In this document: positions 1-8,191 of the stretch, one piece after another
How positions within the stretch are numbered: position 1 is the stretch's first letter
Layout of the letters: every line of letters begins with the position of its first letter
NCBI RefSeq assembly: GCF_002355475.1
Contig: NZ_AP014862.1
Location: 992,001 to 1,056,000, forward strand
Reading direction: 5' to 3'
DNA length: 64,000 nucleotides
From: Pseudomonas furukawaii
GTDB lineage: Bacteria; Pseudomonadota; Gammaproteobacteria; Pseudomonadales; Pseudomonadaceae
Made by a program: the position numbers and the translations under genes
The notes under the pieces: generated by a model
Told to the model about the DNA's origin: nothing
What the model saw: the letters and a program-made list of their open reading frames with translations, nothing else
The model's database searches: none

Positions 1-744
1 GTGGAGAACGGCCGCTTCTACCTGGCCTACGGCAACTCCTTCAACCCCAGCGCCGAGAACCTCGCCACCTCGGGCGCCGGGCTGAGCGCGGCGACCGAGG
101 ATCTCGACCCGGAGAAGAACCGCAGCCGGGAGCTGGGCACCAAATGGGAGCTGCTGGAGCGGCGCCTGCAGCTGGACGCGGCGCTGTTCCGCGTCGAGAA
201 GCTCAACGCCCGGACCCAGCTCACCGACGGCACCACCGTGCTCGCCGGCAACCAGCGGGTGCAGGGCCTGGAGCTGGGCCTCACGGGTGAGCTGAGCGAG
301 CGCTGGAAGGTTTTCAGCAACTTCACCTTCCTGGACAGCGAGACCCTCAAGGCCGTCAACGAGCGGGTCGGCGTCTCCGCCAAGGGGCAGGCGCTGGCCA
401 ACACCCCACCCCGTTCCTTCAACCTCTGGAGCACCTATGACCTCGACGCCGGCTGGCGACTGGGCTACGGCGCCCGCTACGTGAGCCAGCGCAACCTCAC
501 CAGCAACGACGATGGCGTCAAGCTGGGCGCCTATTGGGTCCACAGCGCCATGCTCGGTTATCGCGCCAGCGACAGCCTCGATCTGCAGTTGAACCTCGAC
601 AACCTGTTCGATCGCCAGTATGTGGAACGCGTGCGTACCCAGCTCGGCACCGTCCGGGGCGGCGGCAGCAGCGGGGCACGATCCTCGGCCATCGAGTACG
701 GCGACGCCCGCGCGGTGACGCTGACGGCCACCCTGTCCTTCTGA
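1..744 (+). CDS. TonB-dependent siderophore receptor, PiuA-like, C-terminal part (5' end outside window)
   Basis: This is the last 247 codons of an outer-membrane TonB-dependent receptor; the signal peptide, plug and first half of the barrel lie upstream of the window. The visible part is barrel strands with the motifs NPSAEN, LDPEKN, ELGTKWE, FLDSETL, NTPPRSFNLW and LDLQLNLDNLFD, ending in an aromatic residue (TLSF) as outer-membrane barrels do. It matches the complete receptor at 2924-5113 closely over its whole visible length, so the two are tandem paralogues. The GTG at base 1 is only the edge of the window and not a start. It lies upstream of piuC and probably takes up catechol-type iron siderophores, as PiuA relatives do. 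Family assignment is firm; the substrate is inferred. Confidence 0.93.
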   Translation: MENGRFYLAYGNSFNPSAENLATSGAGLSAATEDLDPEKNRSRELGTKWELLERRLQLDAALFRVEKLNARTQLTDGTTVLAGNQRVQGLELGLTGELSERWKVFSNFTFLDSETLKAVNERVGVSAKGQALANTPPRSFNLWSTYDLDAGWRLGYGARYVSQRNLTSNDDGVKLGAYWVHSAMLGYRASDSLDLQLNLDNLFDRQYVERVRTQLGTVRGGGSSGARSSAIEYGDARAVTLTATLSF

Positions 745-752
745 GGCTCCAG

Positions 753-772
753 GCCGCGCCTGCGGGCGCGGC
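753..772 (+). terminator. stem-loop after the first receptor gene
   Basis: A perfect 8-bp stem (GCCGCGCC / GGCGCGGC) with a 4-base loop begins 8 bases after the receptor stop. No U-tract follows, so it may be a weak terminator or an mRNA 3' stabiliser. Confidence 0.45.
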
Positions 773-820
773 ACTCTGTCCCGGTTCCTTGCCTGGTGCG
801 CCGCGCGTAAGATGTCGCCA

Positions 821-841
821 TCATTTGCGAACGCTTATCAG
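821..841. promoter_or_regulatory. candidate Fur-type iron box upstream of piuC
   Basis: Read on the minus strand this 21-mer matches the box in front of piuA (2869-2889) at 17 of 21 positions, with the common core GATAA-N-C-N-TTCGCAAAT. That resembles Pseudomonas Fur boxes of the GATAAtnATTCGCAAtT type. It lies 33 bases before the piuC start. Fur binding is inferred, not shown. Confidence 0.6.
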
Positions 842-873
842 CAGCTTTATTGCCCGGGAGGGTACCCGCCGTG

Positions 874-1551
874 ATGTTCCATATCCCTGATGTGCTCACC
901 CCGGATGAAGTGCGCCAATGCCGCGAGGCCCTGGAACGGGCGAACTGGCTGGATGGCCGGGGAACGGCCGGGCACATGGCGGTGCGTGCCAAGGACAACC
1001 AGCAACTGGCCCAGGACGACCCGCTGGCGCAGCAGATCGGCGACTTCATCGTCCAGCGCCTGGGCAACCACCCGCAGTTCATCGCCGCCGCGCTCCCGCT
1101 CAAGGTGCTGCCGCCGCGCTTCAACCGCTACAGCGGCGGGGGCACCTACGGCGATCACATCGACAATGCGATCTTCAGCGTGCCGGGCACGACCCATCGG
1201 GTCCGCAGCGACCTGTCCGCCACCCTGTTCTTCTGCGACCCCGACGACTACGACGGGGGAGAACTGGTGGTGGAGGACACCTATGGCAGCCACCGTGTGA
1301 AGCTGCCCGCCGGCCACCTGGTGCTCTACCCGGGCAGCAGCCTGCACCGGGTGGAACCTGTCACCCGTGGCGCGCGGATGGCCGCCTTCTTCTGGATCCA
1401 GAGCCTGGTGCGGGAGGACAGCCAGCGGTCGCTGCTGCTGGAACTGGACAGCGCGATCCAGCAACTGGGCGAGTCGGTTCCCGACAATCCCGCCCTGGTG
1501 CGCCTGACCGGCGTCTACCACAACCTGTTGCGGCACTGGTCGAACACCTGA
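874..1551 (+). CDS. piuC: PiuC-type Fe(II)/2-oxoglutarate-dependent hydroxylase
   Basis: A 225-residue PKHD-type dioxygenase, a normal length for PiuC. The iron triad is visible as H95-x-D97 (in GDHIDNAIF) and H158 (in SSLHRVEP), with R165/R168 placed to bind 2-oxoglutarate. PiuC is co-regulated with piu siderophore receptors and is thought to modify a siderophore or related compound; its true substrate is not established. I chose the ATG at 874, preceded by GGGAGGG at 856-862; a GTG at 871 is also possible. A TTG further upstream would add eight residues with no family support. It is followed 11 bases later by the FMN dehydrogenase, suggesting one transcript. A Fur-like box lies upstream. 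Confidence 0.93.
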   Translation: MFHIPDVLTPDEVRQCREALERANWLDGRGTAGHMAVRAKDNQQLAQDDPLAQQIGDFIVQRLGNHPQFIAAALPLKVLPPRFNRYSGGGTYGDHIDNAIFSVPGTTHRVRSDLSATLFFCDPDDYDGGELVVEDTYGSHRVKLPAGHLVLYPGSSLHRVEPVTRGARMAAFFWIQSLVREDSQRSLLLELDSAIQQLGESVPDNPALVRLTGVYHNLLRHWSNT

Positions 1552-1562
1552 GCGGAACCCTC

Positions 1563-2672
1563 ATGACGCCTCTTCCCAAACTCCAGCAGATTCCCGCCGA
1601 GATCGCCTGCGTCGCCGACTACGAGCCCTTCGCCCGCGAACGCATGACGCCGTCGGCCTGGGCCTACCTGGTCGGTGGCGCCGCCGATGAGTCGACCCTG
1701 GCCGACAACCTCGCCGCCTTTCGCCGCATCCGTCTGCAGAATCGCGTCCTGGAAGACCTGCGCGGCGGCCACACGCGACTCGATCTCTGCGGGCTGGCGC
1801 TGGACTACCCCATCCTCCTGGCCCCGGTGGCCTTCCAGAGGCTCGCCCATCCGGAGGGCGAGCTGGCCACGGCGCTCGGTGCCTCGGCCATGGGCGCCGC
1901 CATGGTGGTCAGCACCCAGGCCAGTGTCAGCCTGGAGGCCATCGCCCAGGCGGCTCAGGCGCCGCTGTGGTTCCAGCTCTATATCCAGCCGGACCGGGAC
2001 TTCACCCGGGACCTGGTGCGCCGCGCCGAGGCGGCCGGTTACCGCGCCCTGGTGGTGACGGTGGATGCCCCGGTCAACGGCCTGCGCAACCGGGAGCAAC
2101 GCTCGGGGTTCGCGCTGCCGGACGGTGTCGAGGCGGTCAACCTCAAGGGCATGCGCGGCCTGCCGCCCAGCATCGCCCAGCCGGGAAGCAGCCCGCTGTT
2201 CGGCAGTCCGTTGCTGGAGCATGCGCCCACCTGGAAGGACCTGGAATGGCTGCAATCCATCACCCATCTGCCGGTGCTGGTGAAGGGGGTGATGAACCCG
2301 AGTGATGCTTCCCGCGCGGTGGAGCGGGGCGTCGCCGGCATCCTGGTGTCCAACCACGGCGGGCGGACCCTGGACGGCCTGCCGGCCACGCTGGACGTGC
2401 TCCCCGCCATCGCCCGGGCGGTGCAGGGCCGGGTGCCCCTGCTGCTGGACGGTGGCATTCGTCGGGGCTCCGATGTCTTCAAGGCGCTCGCCCTGGGCGC
2501 CAGCGCCGTGATGATCGGCCGGCCCTATGTGTTCGGACTGGCCGCTGCGGGGGCCACGGGCGTGGCCCATGTGCTGCACCTGTTGCGCACCGAGCTGGAG
2601 GTCACCATGGCGCTGACCGGGTGCCCGACCCTGGACGCGATCGAGGCGTCGCTGATCCTCGGCAGTAGCTGA
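1563..2672 (+). CDS. FMN-dependent alpha-hydroxy-acid dehydrogenase/oxidase (lactate dehydrogenase family)
   Basis: A 369-residue TIM-barrel flavoenzyme of the FMN_dh family (LldD, glycolate oxidase, mandelate dehydrogenase). It oxidises an L-2-hydroxy acid to the 2-oxo acid. The active-site block SNHGGRTLD contains the catalytic base H265 with R268 after it, the phosphate-binding DGGIRRGSDVFKALALGA follows, then GRPYVFGLA. The N-terminal YLVGGAADE block is also typical. There is no transmembrane segment. It starts 11 bases after piuC and precedes the promoter of the PiuA-like receptor, which places a hydroxy-acid oxidase inside an iron-uptake locus. The specific substrate cannot be read from sequence; a link to hydroxycarboxylate or siderophore chemistry is only a guess. 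Confidence 0.9.
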   Translation: MTPLPKLQQIPAEIACVADYEPFARERMTPSAWAYLVGGAADESTLADNLAAFRRIRLQNRVLEDLRGGHTRLDLCGLALDYPILLAPVAFQRLAHPEGELATALGASAMGAAMVVSTQASVSLEAIAQAAQAPLWFQLYIQPDRDFTRDLVRRAEAAGYRALVVTVDAPVNGLRNREQRSGFALPDGVEAVNLKGMRGLPPSIAQPGSSPLFGSPLLEHAPTWKDLEWLQSITHLPVLVKGVMNPSDASRAVERGVAGILVSNHGGRTLDGLPATLDVLPAIARAVQGRVPLLLDGGIRRGSDVFKALALGASAVMIGRPYVFGLAAAGATGVAHVLHLLRTELEVTMALTGCPTLDAIEASLILGSS

Positions 2673-2793
2673 GGGATGACCGACCAATCATGAAGCAAGG
2701 CTCATCCGTCATCGCCTGCAGATCAGTGCCTTAAGGGGGGCTCCTACATTAATTTGTGTTTTTTGTAGGATTTTTCCCGATTTTTGTCAGGCT

Positions 2794-2832
2794 TTTCTCG
2801 GAAGATGATGATTCTCAGACTTTTCCGAGAAA
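2794..2832. promoter_or_regulatory. perfect 10-bp inverted repeat around a second Fur-like box upstream of piuA
   Basis: TTTCTCGGAA (2794-2803) and its exact complement TTCCGAGAAA (2823-2832) flank 19 bases beginning GATGATGATTCTCA, which matches the 19-bp Fur consensus at about 12 positions. It may be a regulator site with Fur in its centre or an RNA hairpin of an upstream transcript. Confidence 0.5.
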
Positions 2833-2852
2833 TGTAAAGAATTTGTAAAGAA
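2833..2852 (+). promoter_or_regulatory. 11-bp-spaced direct repeat TGTAAAGAA upstream of piuA
   Basis: Two exact TGTAAAGAA copies (2833-2841 and 2844-2852) lie one helical turn apart, just upstream of the promoter. This layout is typical of an OmpR-family response-regulator site. A weaker GTAAA pair with the same period lies at the same distance from the -10 of piuB. Confidence 0.5.
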
Positions 2853-2864
2853 AGCAAGAGAATC

Positions 2865-2892
2865 TTTACTGATAAACATTCGCAAATAGAAT
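2865..2892 (+). promoter_or_regulatory. piuA promoter with overlapping Fur-like box
   Basis: A -35-like TTTACT (2865-2870) and a -10 TAGAAT (2887-2892) are 16 bases apart. The Fur-like box 2869-2889 overlaps both, which fits iron repression. The 14-mer CAAATAGAATCGCG (2883-2896) recurs exactly in front of piuB. Confidence 0.6.
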
Positions 2893-2923
2893 CGCGCCTC
2901 AAATTCACTGGGGAGTGATTCTT

Positions 2924-5113
2924 ATGAGCAAGAAGAGCAATCTGCCGCAACGCGCGCTGCTGGCCTCGGCCATCGGCCTGGCGACCGCCTCCACCGCCGG
3001 TCTGGCCCTCGCCGAACAGGGCGCGCTGGAACTGGGCAGCGTCAATGTCGACGGCAAGGCCGAGAAATCCTACAAGGTCGAGGAATCCGCCTCCGCCAAG
3101 TACACCGCGCCGCTGCTGGACACTCCGCAGACCATCACCGTCGTACCCAAGGAAGTGATCCAGGAGCAGCAGGCCCTGAGCCTGCGCCAGGTGCTCTCCA
3201 ACGTCTCCGGCATCACCTTCAACGCCGGCGAGGGCGGTGGCGGTTCCGGCGACAGCATCAACATCCGTGGCTTCTCCGCCAACAGCAACATCCAGGTCGA
3301 CGGCCTGCGCGACAGCGCCCAGACCAGCCGCACCGACACCTTCAACATCGAGCAGGTCGAGGTCATCAAGGGCCCGAACTCGGTATTCGGTGGCGCCGGC
3401 ACCACCGGTGGCAGCATCAACATCATCAGCAAGCAGCCGATGGACCGCGCCTTCACCCGCATCGGCGGCGGCCTGGGCACCGACAACTACCATCGCCTGA
3501 CCCTGGACACCAACCAGCCGCTGGAAGGCCTGGGCACCGACAGCGCCCTGCGCCTGAACCTGATGGCCCACGAGAACGACGTGCCCGGCCGCGACCAGAT
3601 CGATCGCGAACGCTGGGGCATCGCGCCTTCCCTGCGCCTGGGCTTCAACGAGTCCACCCGACTGACCCTGAGCGCCTTCCACCAGACCGACGACAACCTG
3701 CCCGACTACGGCGTACCGGCCCTGGACGGCAAGAAGCTCGCCGGCGTGAGCCGCGAGGACTACTTCGGCTGGAAGAACCTGGACAAGGAAGAGATCGAGC
3801 AGAACGCCTTCACCGCGAACTTCGAGCACGATTTCAACGACAACCTGCGCCTGCAGAACCTGACCCGCTACAGCCGCGTGGACCGTGACACCGTGGTGTC
3901 GGCGTCCCACGTGAACCTGACCGGCGTGCCGGCGGGCAACTACCGTCCGGCCGGTCCCCAGGCCTACGGCCGCGACGTGACCACCGACATGTGGATCAAC
4001 CAGACCAACCTGCGCGCCAGCTTCGACACGGCGGGCCTCGGCCATGAGCTGGTCACCGGCGTCGAACTGTCCCGCGAGAACTTGGACCTCAAGACCTACA
4101 ACCACGGCCTGGGCAACGCCCTCTATCCGGCCGACGGCTACGACTTGGCCAACCCGCCGGGGCAGTGGAACGGTCCGATTAACAAGACCATCACCGGGTA
4201 CACCGAGAACCAGCTGGACAACAAGGCGCTGTACGTCTTCGACACCATCGCCCTGAACGAGCAATGGGACCTGAACCTGGGCCTGCGTTACGACTGGTTC
4301 GACGCGGAAAGCGAAACCTTCTCCGCCACCCAGGTGCGCACCGGTCGCTTCACCTCCAAGGATGAAGAGCTGAGCAGCCGCGCCGGCCTGGTCTACAAAC
4401 CCACCGATAACGGCCGCATCTATGTGGCCTGGGGGACGTCCTTCAACCCCTCGGCGGAGAACGTCGCCTCCAATGGCGGTGGTCTGAACGGCAACACCCA
4501 GAACCTCGATCCCGAGAAGAACGAAACCTGGGAACTGGGCACCAAGTGGGAATTCCTGGGCGGTCGCCTGATGCTGGACGGCGCGGTGTTCCGCGTCGAG
4601 AAGACCGATGCCCGCGAGCAACTGGCCGATGGAAGCTACATCCTGGCGGGCGAGCAGCGCGTCCAGGGCGTGGAGCTGGGGGCTACCGGCAAGGTCACCG
4701 ACCGCTGGAACGTCTACGCCAACTACACCTTCCTCGACAGCGAGACCCTCAAGTCCGAGATCGATCCGGCGCGTGAAGGCCAGGCCCTGGGCAACACCCC
4801 GCCGCACTCCTTCAACCTCTGGACCACCTACGAGCTGCCGCAAGGCTGGACCCTGGGCTATGGCGCCCGCTATGTGAGCGAGCGCAACGTCAGCTCCAGC
4901 ACCCAGGCCAAGCTGGATGACTACTGGCTGCACAACGCCATGGTCGGCTACAAGGTCAGCGACAACCTCGACCTGCAGCTGAACGTGAACAACCTGTTCG
5001 ACGAGGACTACGTGGAGCGCGTGCGCCAGAACATCGGCACCACCGCCCGCTCCTCCGCCATCGAATACGGCGACGCCCGCTCGGCGATCCTTTCCGCCAC
5101 CTACTCCTTCTGA
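2924..5113 (+). CDS. piuA: TonB-dependent siderophore receptor, PiuA type
   Basis: A complete 729-residue outer-membrane receptor. Residues 1-31 are a signal peptide ending ALA before EQGALELG. The plug domain runs from about residue 60 to 165 (TPQTITVVPKEVI, NIRGFSANSNIQVDGLRD, EVIKGPNSVFGG) and the barrel runs to the terminal aromatic residue (TYSF). It imports iron-siderophore complexes using TonB energy; PiuA relatives take catecholate compounds and siderophore-drug conjugates. The ATG at 2924 was chosen because GGGAG (2911-2915) sits 8 bases upstream; the GTG at 2915 has no such site. It has its own iron-type promoter and is followed by piuB. It is a paralogue of the receptor at the left edge of the window. 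Confidence 0.93.
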   Translation: MSKKSNLPQRALLASAIGLATASTAGLALAEQGALELGSVNVDGKAEKSYKVEESASAKYTAPLLDTPQTITVVPKEVIQEQQALSLRQVLSNVSGITFNAGEGGGGSGDSINIRGFSANSNIQVDGLRDSAQTSRTDTFNIEQVEVIKGPNSVFGGAGTTGGSINIISKQPMDRAFTRIGGGLGTDNYHRLTLDTNQPLEGLGTDSALRLNLMAHENDVPGRDQIDRERWGIAPSLRLGFNESTRLTLSAFHQTDDNLPDYGVPALDGKKLAGVSREDYFGWKNLDKEEIEQNAFTANFEHDFNDNLRLQNLTRYSRVDRDTVVSASHVNLTGVPAGNYRPAGPQAYGRDVTTDMWINQTNLRASFDTAGLGHELVTGVELSRENLDLKTYNHGLGNALYPADGYDLANPPGQWNGPINKTITGYTENQLDNKALYVFDTIALNEQWDLNLGLRYDWFDAESETFSATQVRTGRFTSKDEELSSRAGLVYKPTDNGRIYVAWGTSFNPSAENVASNGGGLNGNTQNLDPEKNETWELGTKWEFLGGRLMLDGAVFRVEKTDAREQLADGSYILAGEQRVQGVELGATGKVTDRWNVYANYTFLDSETLKSEIDPAREGQALGNTPPHSFNLWTTYELPQGWTLGYGARYVSERNVSSSTQAKLDDYWLHNAMVGYKVSDNLDLQLNVNNLFDEDYVERVRQNIGTTARSSAIEYGDARSAILSATYSF

Positions 5114-5120
5114 TGAAGGC

Positions 5121-5152
5121 GCCGTGGGTCCCCGCCTCCCGGGGCCCACGGC
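5121..5152 (+). terminator. strong stem-loop between piuA and piuB
   Basis: GCCGTGGG and CCCACGGC pair around an inner CCCC/GGGG stem, 8 bases after the piuA stop. There is no U-run. It probably ends or stabilises the piuA transcript, consistent with piuB having its own promoter. Confidence 0.55.
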
Positions 5153-5158
5153 GACGCT

Positions 5159-5217
5159 GTAAATATTCGGTAAAACATCGATTTCCTGATTTAACGCATC
5201 CCGTTCTCAAATAGAAT
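5159..5217 (+). promoter_or_regulatory. piuB promoter, same architecture as piuA
   Basis: GTAAA occurs at 5159 and 5170 (11-bp period), a -35-like TTTAAC lies at 5190-5195 and TAGAAT at 5212-5217. The distance from the second GTAAA to the shared 14-mer CAAATAGAATCGCG (5208-5221) is 38 bases, exactly as at piuA. The Fur-like core TTCTCAAATAG overlaps the -10. Confidence 0.55.
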
Positions 5218-5295
5218 CGCGTCCCGGTCAGGCATGGGGCCGACCGCGACCAAGCGATACGACACGCCGCCCGGCGTGTTCCCGAGGGATATCAC

Positions 5296-7857
5296 GTGTT
5301 CAAGAAGATCCTGTTCCAGCTGCACTGGCTGTTCGGCATCAGTGCGGGGCTGGTACTCGCCCTGATGGGCATCACCGGGGCCGCCTACAGCTTCCAGGAC
5401 GAGATCCTCCGCGCGCTCAACCCCGAGACCCTCAAGGTCGAGGTGCGCGAGCAGGGCGTGCTGCCGCCTGCCGAACTGGTGCGCCGGATCGAGGCCGCCG
5501 AAGGCAAGACGGTGTCCGGCCTCTGGGTGGAGACCGGCGGCGACCATGCCGCCCGGGTCTTCTTCACCCCGCCGCCCGGTGAGCGCCGTGGCCCGATGCG
5601 CTGGTTCGATCCCTACACCGGTGAGCTCCTCGGCCACCCCACTGGGCAGCAATTTTTCGGCCTGATGCTGCAACTGCACCGCTTCCTCGCCATGGGCGAG
5701 TTCGGCAAGCAGATCACCGCCGCCTGCACACTGATCCTGATTTTCTTCTGCCTGTCCGGCCTCTATTTGCGCTGGCCGCGCAAGGCCGGCAACTGGCGGG
5801 CCTGGCTGACCCTGGACTGGTCGCGCAAGGGCCGCAGCTTCAACTGGGACCTGCACGCGGTGGCCGGCACCTGGTGCCTGGCGTTCTACCTCCTGGCGGC
5901 GCTGACCGGCCTGTTCTGGTCCTACGACTGGTACCGCGAGGGGCTCAATCGCCTGCTCTCCGATGCCCCGGCCGGCCAGCAGGGCAAGCCCGGCGAACGC
6001 CGTGGCGAGGGTCGCGCTCGCCCCGGCATGCAGGCCCCGTCCGGCCCGCCGCTGGTGGTGGACTATGACGCGCTGTGGAAAAGCATCCGCGAGACCGCCG
6101 GCCCGACCCTGAGCGCCTACAACCTGCGCCTGCCTCCGGCCGGTGGCCAGCCCGCCCAGGTGTTCTACCTGCTGGAGGATGCGGCGCATCCCCGCGCTCT
6201 CAACCGGATCACGCTCGACCCCGCCACTGGCAAGGTGGCTCGCAGCGAGCGCTACACCGAGAAGAGTTTCAAGGCGCAGTTGCTGGCCAGCGTCTACGCG
6301 CTGCACGTGGGCGAATACTTCGGGCTGACCGGCCGCATCCTGATGATGCTGGCCAGTCTCGCCATGCCCTTGTTCTTCATCACCGGCTGGCTGCTCTACC
6401 TCGACCGCCGCCGCAAGAAGCGCGCGGCGAAGGCCGCCCGTGGCGACCTCGGGCCCAGCGGTGGCAAGGAGTCCTGGCTGATCGGTTTCGCCAGCCAGAG
6501 CGGCCTCGCGGAACAGCTGGCCTGGCAGAGCGCCGGTCAGTTGCAGGCCGCCGGCATGCCAGTGCGTGTCGAGCCGCTCGCGCGCCTGGATGGCGCGGCC
6601 CTGGCCGAGACGCGCAACGCCCTGTTCGTGGTCAGCACCTTCGGTGATGGCGAGGCCCCGGACAATGCCCGTGGTTTCGAGCGCAAGGTGCTCGGACAGG
6701 CCTCGCAACTGGCCGGCTTGAGCTACGCCGTGCTGGCCCTGGGGGATCGCCAGTACGAGCAGTTCTGTGGCTTTGGCCGGCGCCTGCAAGCCTGGCTGCA
6801 AGGGCAGGGCGCCAAGGCCCTGTTCGACCCGGTGGAGGTGGACAACGCCGACCAGCAGGCGCTCCAGCACTGGCAGCAGCGGTTGGCCCAGCTCTCTGGC
6901 AGCGGCGTGCTGACGCCCTGGAACGGCCCGGTTTTCGACAGCTGGACCCTGGAGGGCCGCGAGCACCTGAACCCCGGCAGCCAGGGTGAGTCCACCTGGA
7001 TGCTGCGCTTGCGCGCCCCGGCGCACGGCCAGGCGGACTGGAAAGCCGGCGACCTGGTGGAGATCCTGCCGCGTCAGGCGGAGCCGGTGATCGACGCCTG
7101 GCTGGCCCGGCATCACCTCGACGGTGAGGCGCCGGTGGAGCTGGACGGCGTGCGCCAGCCCTTGCGCCAGGCCCTGGCCGGTCGACAGATTCCCGACAGC
7201 TTCGAACACCTGGTGGGGCTGCAGCCCCAGGCCCTGATCCAGGCCCTGATTCCCCTGGCGGCGCGGGAGTATTCGATCGCCTCCCTGGCCAGTGACGGAG
7301 TCCTGGAGCTGATCGTGCGCCAGGAGCGGCGTCCCGACGGCCGCCTGGGCATCGCTTCCGGCTGGCTGACCCACTACCTGCCGCTGGGTGCCCCGGTTCC
7401 CCTGCGCCTGCGCCGCAACAGCCGTTTCCACCTCGTCGAGGACGACCGTCCGCTGATCCTCATCGGCAACGGCACCGGCCTTGCCGGCCTGCGCAGCCTG
7501 CTCAAGGCCGCCATCGCCGATGGCCGCACCCGCAACTGGCTGCTGTTCGGCGAGCGCAACCAGACCCACGACTTCTATTGCCGCGATGAACTCCAGGGCT
7601 GGCTGGCCCGGGGCGAACTGCAGCGGCTGGACCTGGCCTTCTCCCGCGATCAGGCCGGGAAGGTCTATGTGCAGGACCGCCTGCGCGAGGCCGCCGCCGA
7701 ACTGCGCGACTGGCTGGACCAGGGCGCGGTGATCCATGTCTGCGGCAGCCTGCAAGGCATGGCCGAAGGGGTGGACCGCGTGCTGCGGGACCTCCTCGGC
7801 GACGACGCCGTAGAGCAGCTGGGCGACGAGGGCCGCTACCGCCGCGACGTCTACTGA
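5296..7857 (+). CDS. piuB: PiuB-type PepSY-membrane / flavodoxin / ferredoxin-reductase fusion
   Basis: An 853-residue inner-membrane flavoprotein. Residues 1-375 form a PepSY-TM module with membrane segments near 9-32, 141-162, 194-214 and 349-371. A flavodoxin-like domain starts near 395 ([16 protein letters not shown]) and an FAD/NADPH reductase domain occupies roughly 540-853 (REYSIAS near 656, [17 protein letters not shown] near 719, [13 protein letters not shown] near 813). It is predicted to pass electrons from NADPH to reduce ferric siderophore on the periplasmic side so iron can be released; this role is inferred from the family and the neighbours. The GTG start at 5296 follows GAGGGA (5284-5289). 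Confidence 0.92.
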   Translation: MFKKILFQLHWLFGISAGLVLALMGITGAAYSFQDEILRALNPETLKVEVREQGVLPPAELVRRIEAAEGKTVSGLWVETGGDHAARVFFTPPPGERRGPMRWFDPYTGELLGHPTGQQFFGLMLQLHRFLAMGEFGKQITAACTLILIFFCLSGLYLRWPRKAGNWRAWLTLDWSRKGRSFNWDLHAVAGTWCLAFYLLAALTGLFWSYDWYREGLNRLLSDAPAGQQGKPGERRGEGRARPGMQAPSGPPLVVDYDALWKSIRETAGPTLSAYNLRLPPAGGQPAQVFYLLEDAAHPRALNRITLDPATGKVARSERYTEKSFKAQLLASVYALHVGEYFGLTGRILMMLASLAMPLFFITGWLLYLDRRRKKRAAKAARGDLGPSGGKESWLIGFASQSGLAEQLAWQSAGQLQAAGMPVRVEPLARLDGAALAETRNALFVVSTFGDGEAPDNARGFERKVLGQASQLAGLSYAVLALGDRQYEQFCGFGRRLQAWLQGQGAKALFDPVEVDNADQQALQHWQQRLAQLSGSGVLTPWNGPVFDSWTLEGREHLNPGSQGESTWMLRLRAPAHGQADWKAGDLVEILPRQAEPVIDAWLARHHLDGEAPVELDGVRQPLRQALAGRQIPDSFEHLVGLQPQALIQALIPLAAREYSIASLASDGVLELIVRQERRPDGRLGIASGWLTHYLPLGAPVPLRLRRNSRFHLVEDDRPLILIGNGTGLAGLRSLLKAAIADGRTRNWLLFGERNQTHDFYCRDELQGWLARGELQRLDLAFSRDQAGKVYVQDRLREAAAELRDWLDQGAVIHVCGSLQGMAEGVDRVLRDLLGDDAVEQLGDEGRYRRDVY

Positions 7858-7878
7858 CGCGCCCCGCACCGCGTCCCT

Positions 7879-8160
7879 GTAGGAGCGAGCTTGCTCGCGA
7901 AGACCCCGGCGCCGTTCGCCGGCGAGCCGGCTCCTACGATGTGGGATCTTGCACGGTGCTCCCGTGGGAGCGGGCTTGCCCGCGAAGCGTTCCGTGCCGT
8001 TCGCCGGCGAGCCGGCTCCTACGATGTGGGACCTTGCGCGGTGTTCCCGTGGGAGCGGGCTTGCCCGCGAAGCGTTCGGTGCCGTTCGCCGGCGAGCCGG
8101 CTCCTACGACGGCAGGCCCGGCGTCGCCCGGTAGGAACGGGCTTGCCCGCGAAACTCGCT
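7879..8160. repeat. REP array with 85-bp period (fills the gap between piuB and pxpA)
   Basis: The 333-base gap 7858-8191 is almost entirely REP sequence. Arms of the type GGAGCGGGCTTGCCCGCGAA face inverted arms of the type TTCGCCGGCGAGCCGGCTCC. The second arm ends at equivalent points 7931, 8016 and 8101, an exact 85-bp period over three copies, followed by a lone first arm at 8131-8155. The first copy has the variant arm GGAGCGAGCTTGCTCGCGAA. I see no gene here. REPs often stabilise or terminate mRNA and attract gyrase or IS elements. Confidence 0.93.
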
Positions 8161-8191
8161 CAGGCGGGGATGGAGAGCCATAATCCGCTCC

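Noticed and set aside
2744-5149. An 801-codon open frame antisense to piuA
   Set aside because: It mirrors the piuA codons in a GC-rich genome, is valine/glycine/alanine-rich with no domain, and runs into the promoter region. The same holds for the long antisense frames at 5191-7869, 37802-39811, 14901-16613, 18870-20540 and 22320-24026.
7879-8160. CRISPR-like array of regular repeats
   Set aside because: The 85-bp units repeat as a whole, including the spacers, the arms are inverted pairs, and no cas genes are present. These are REP elements.
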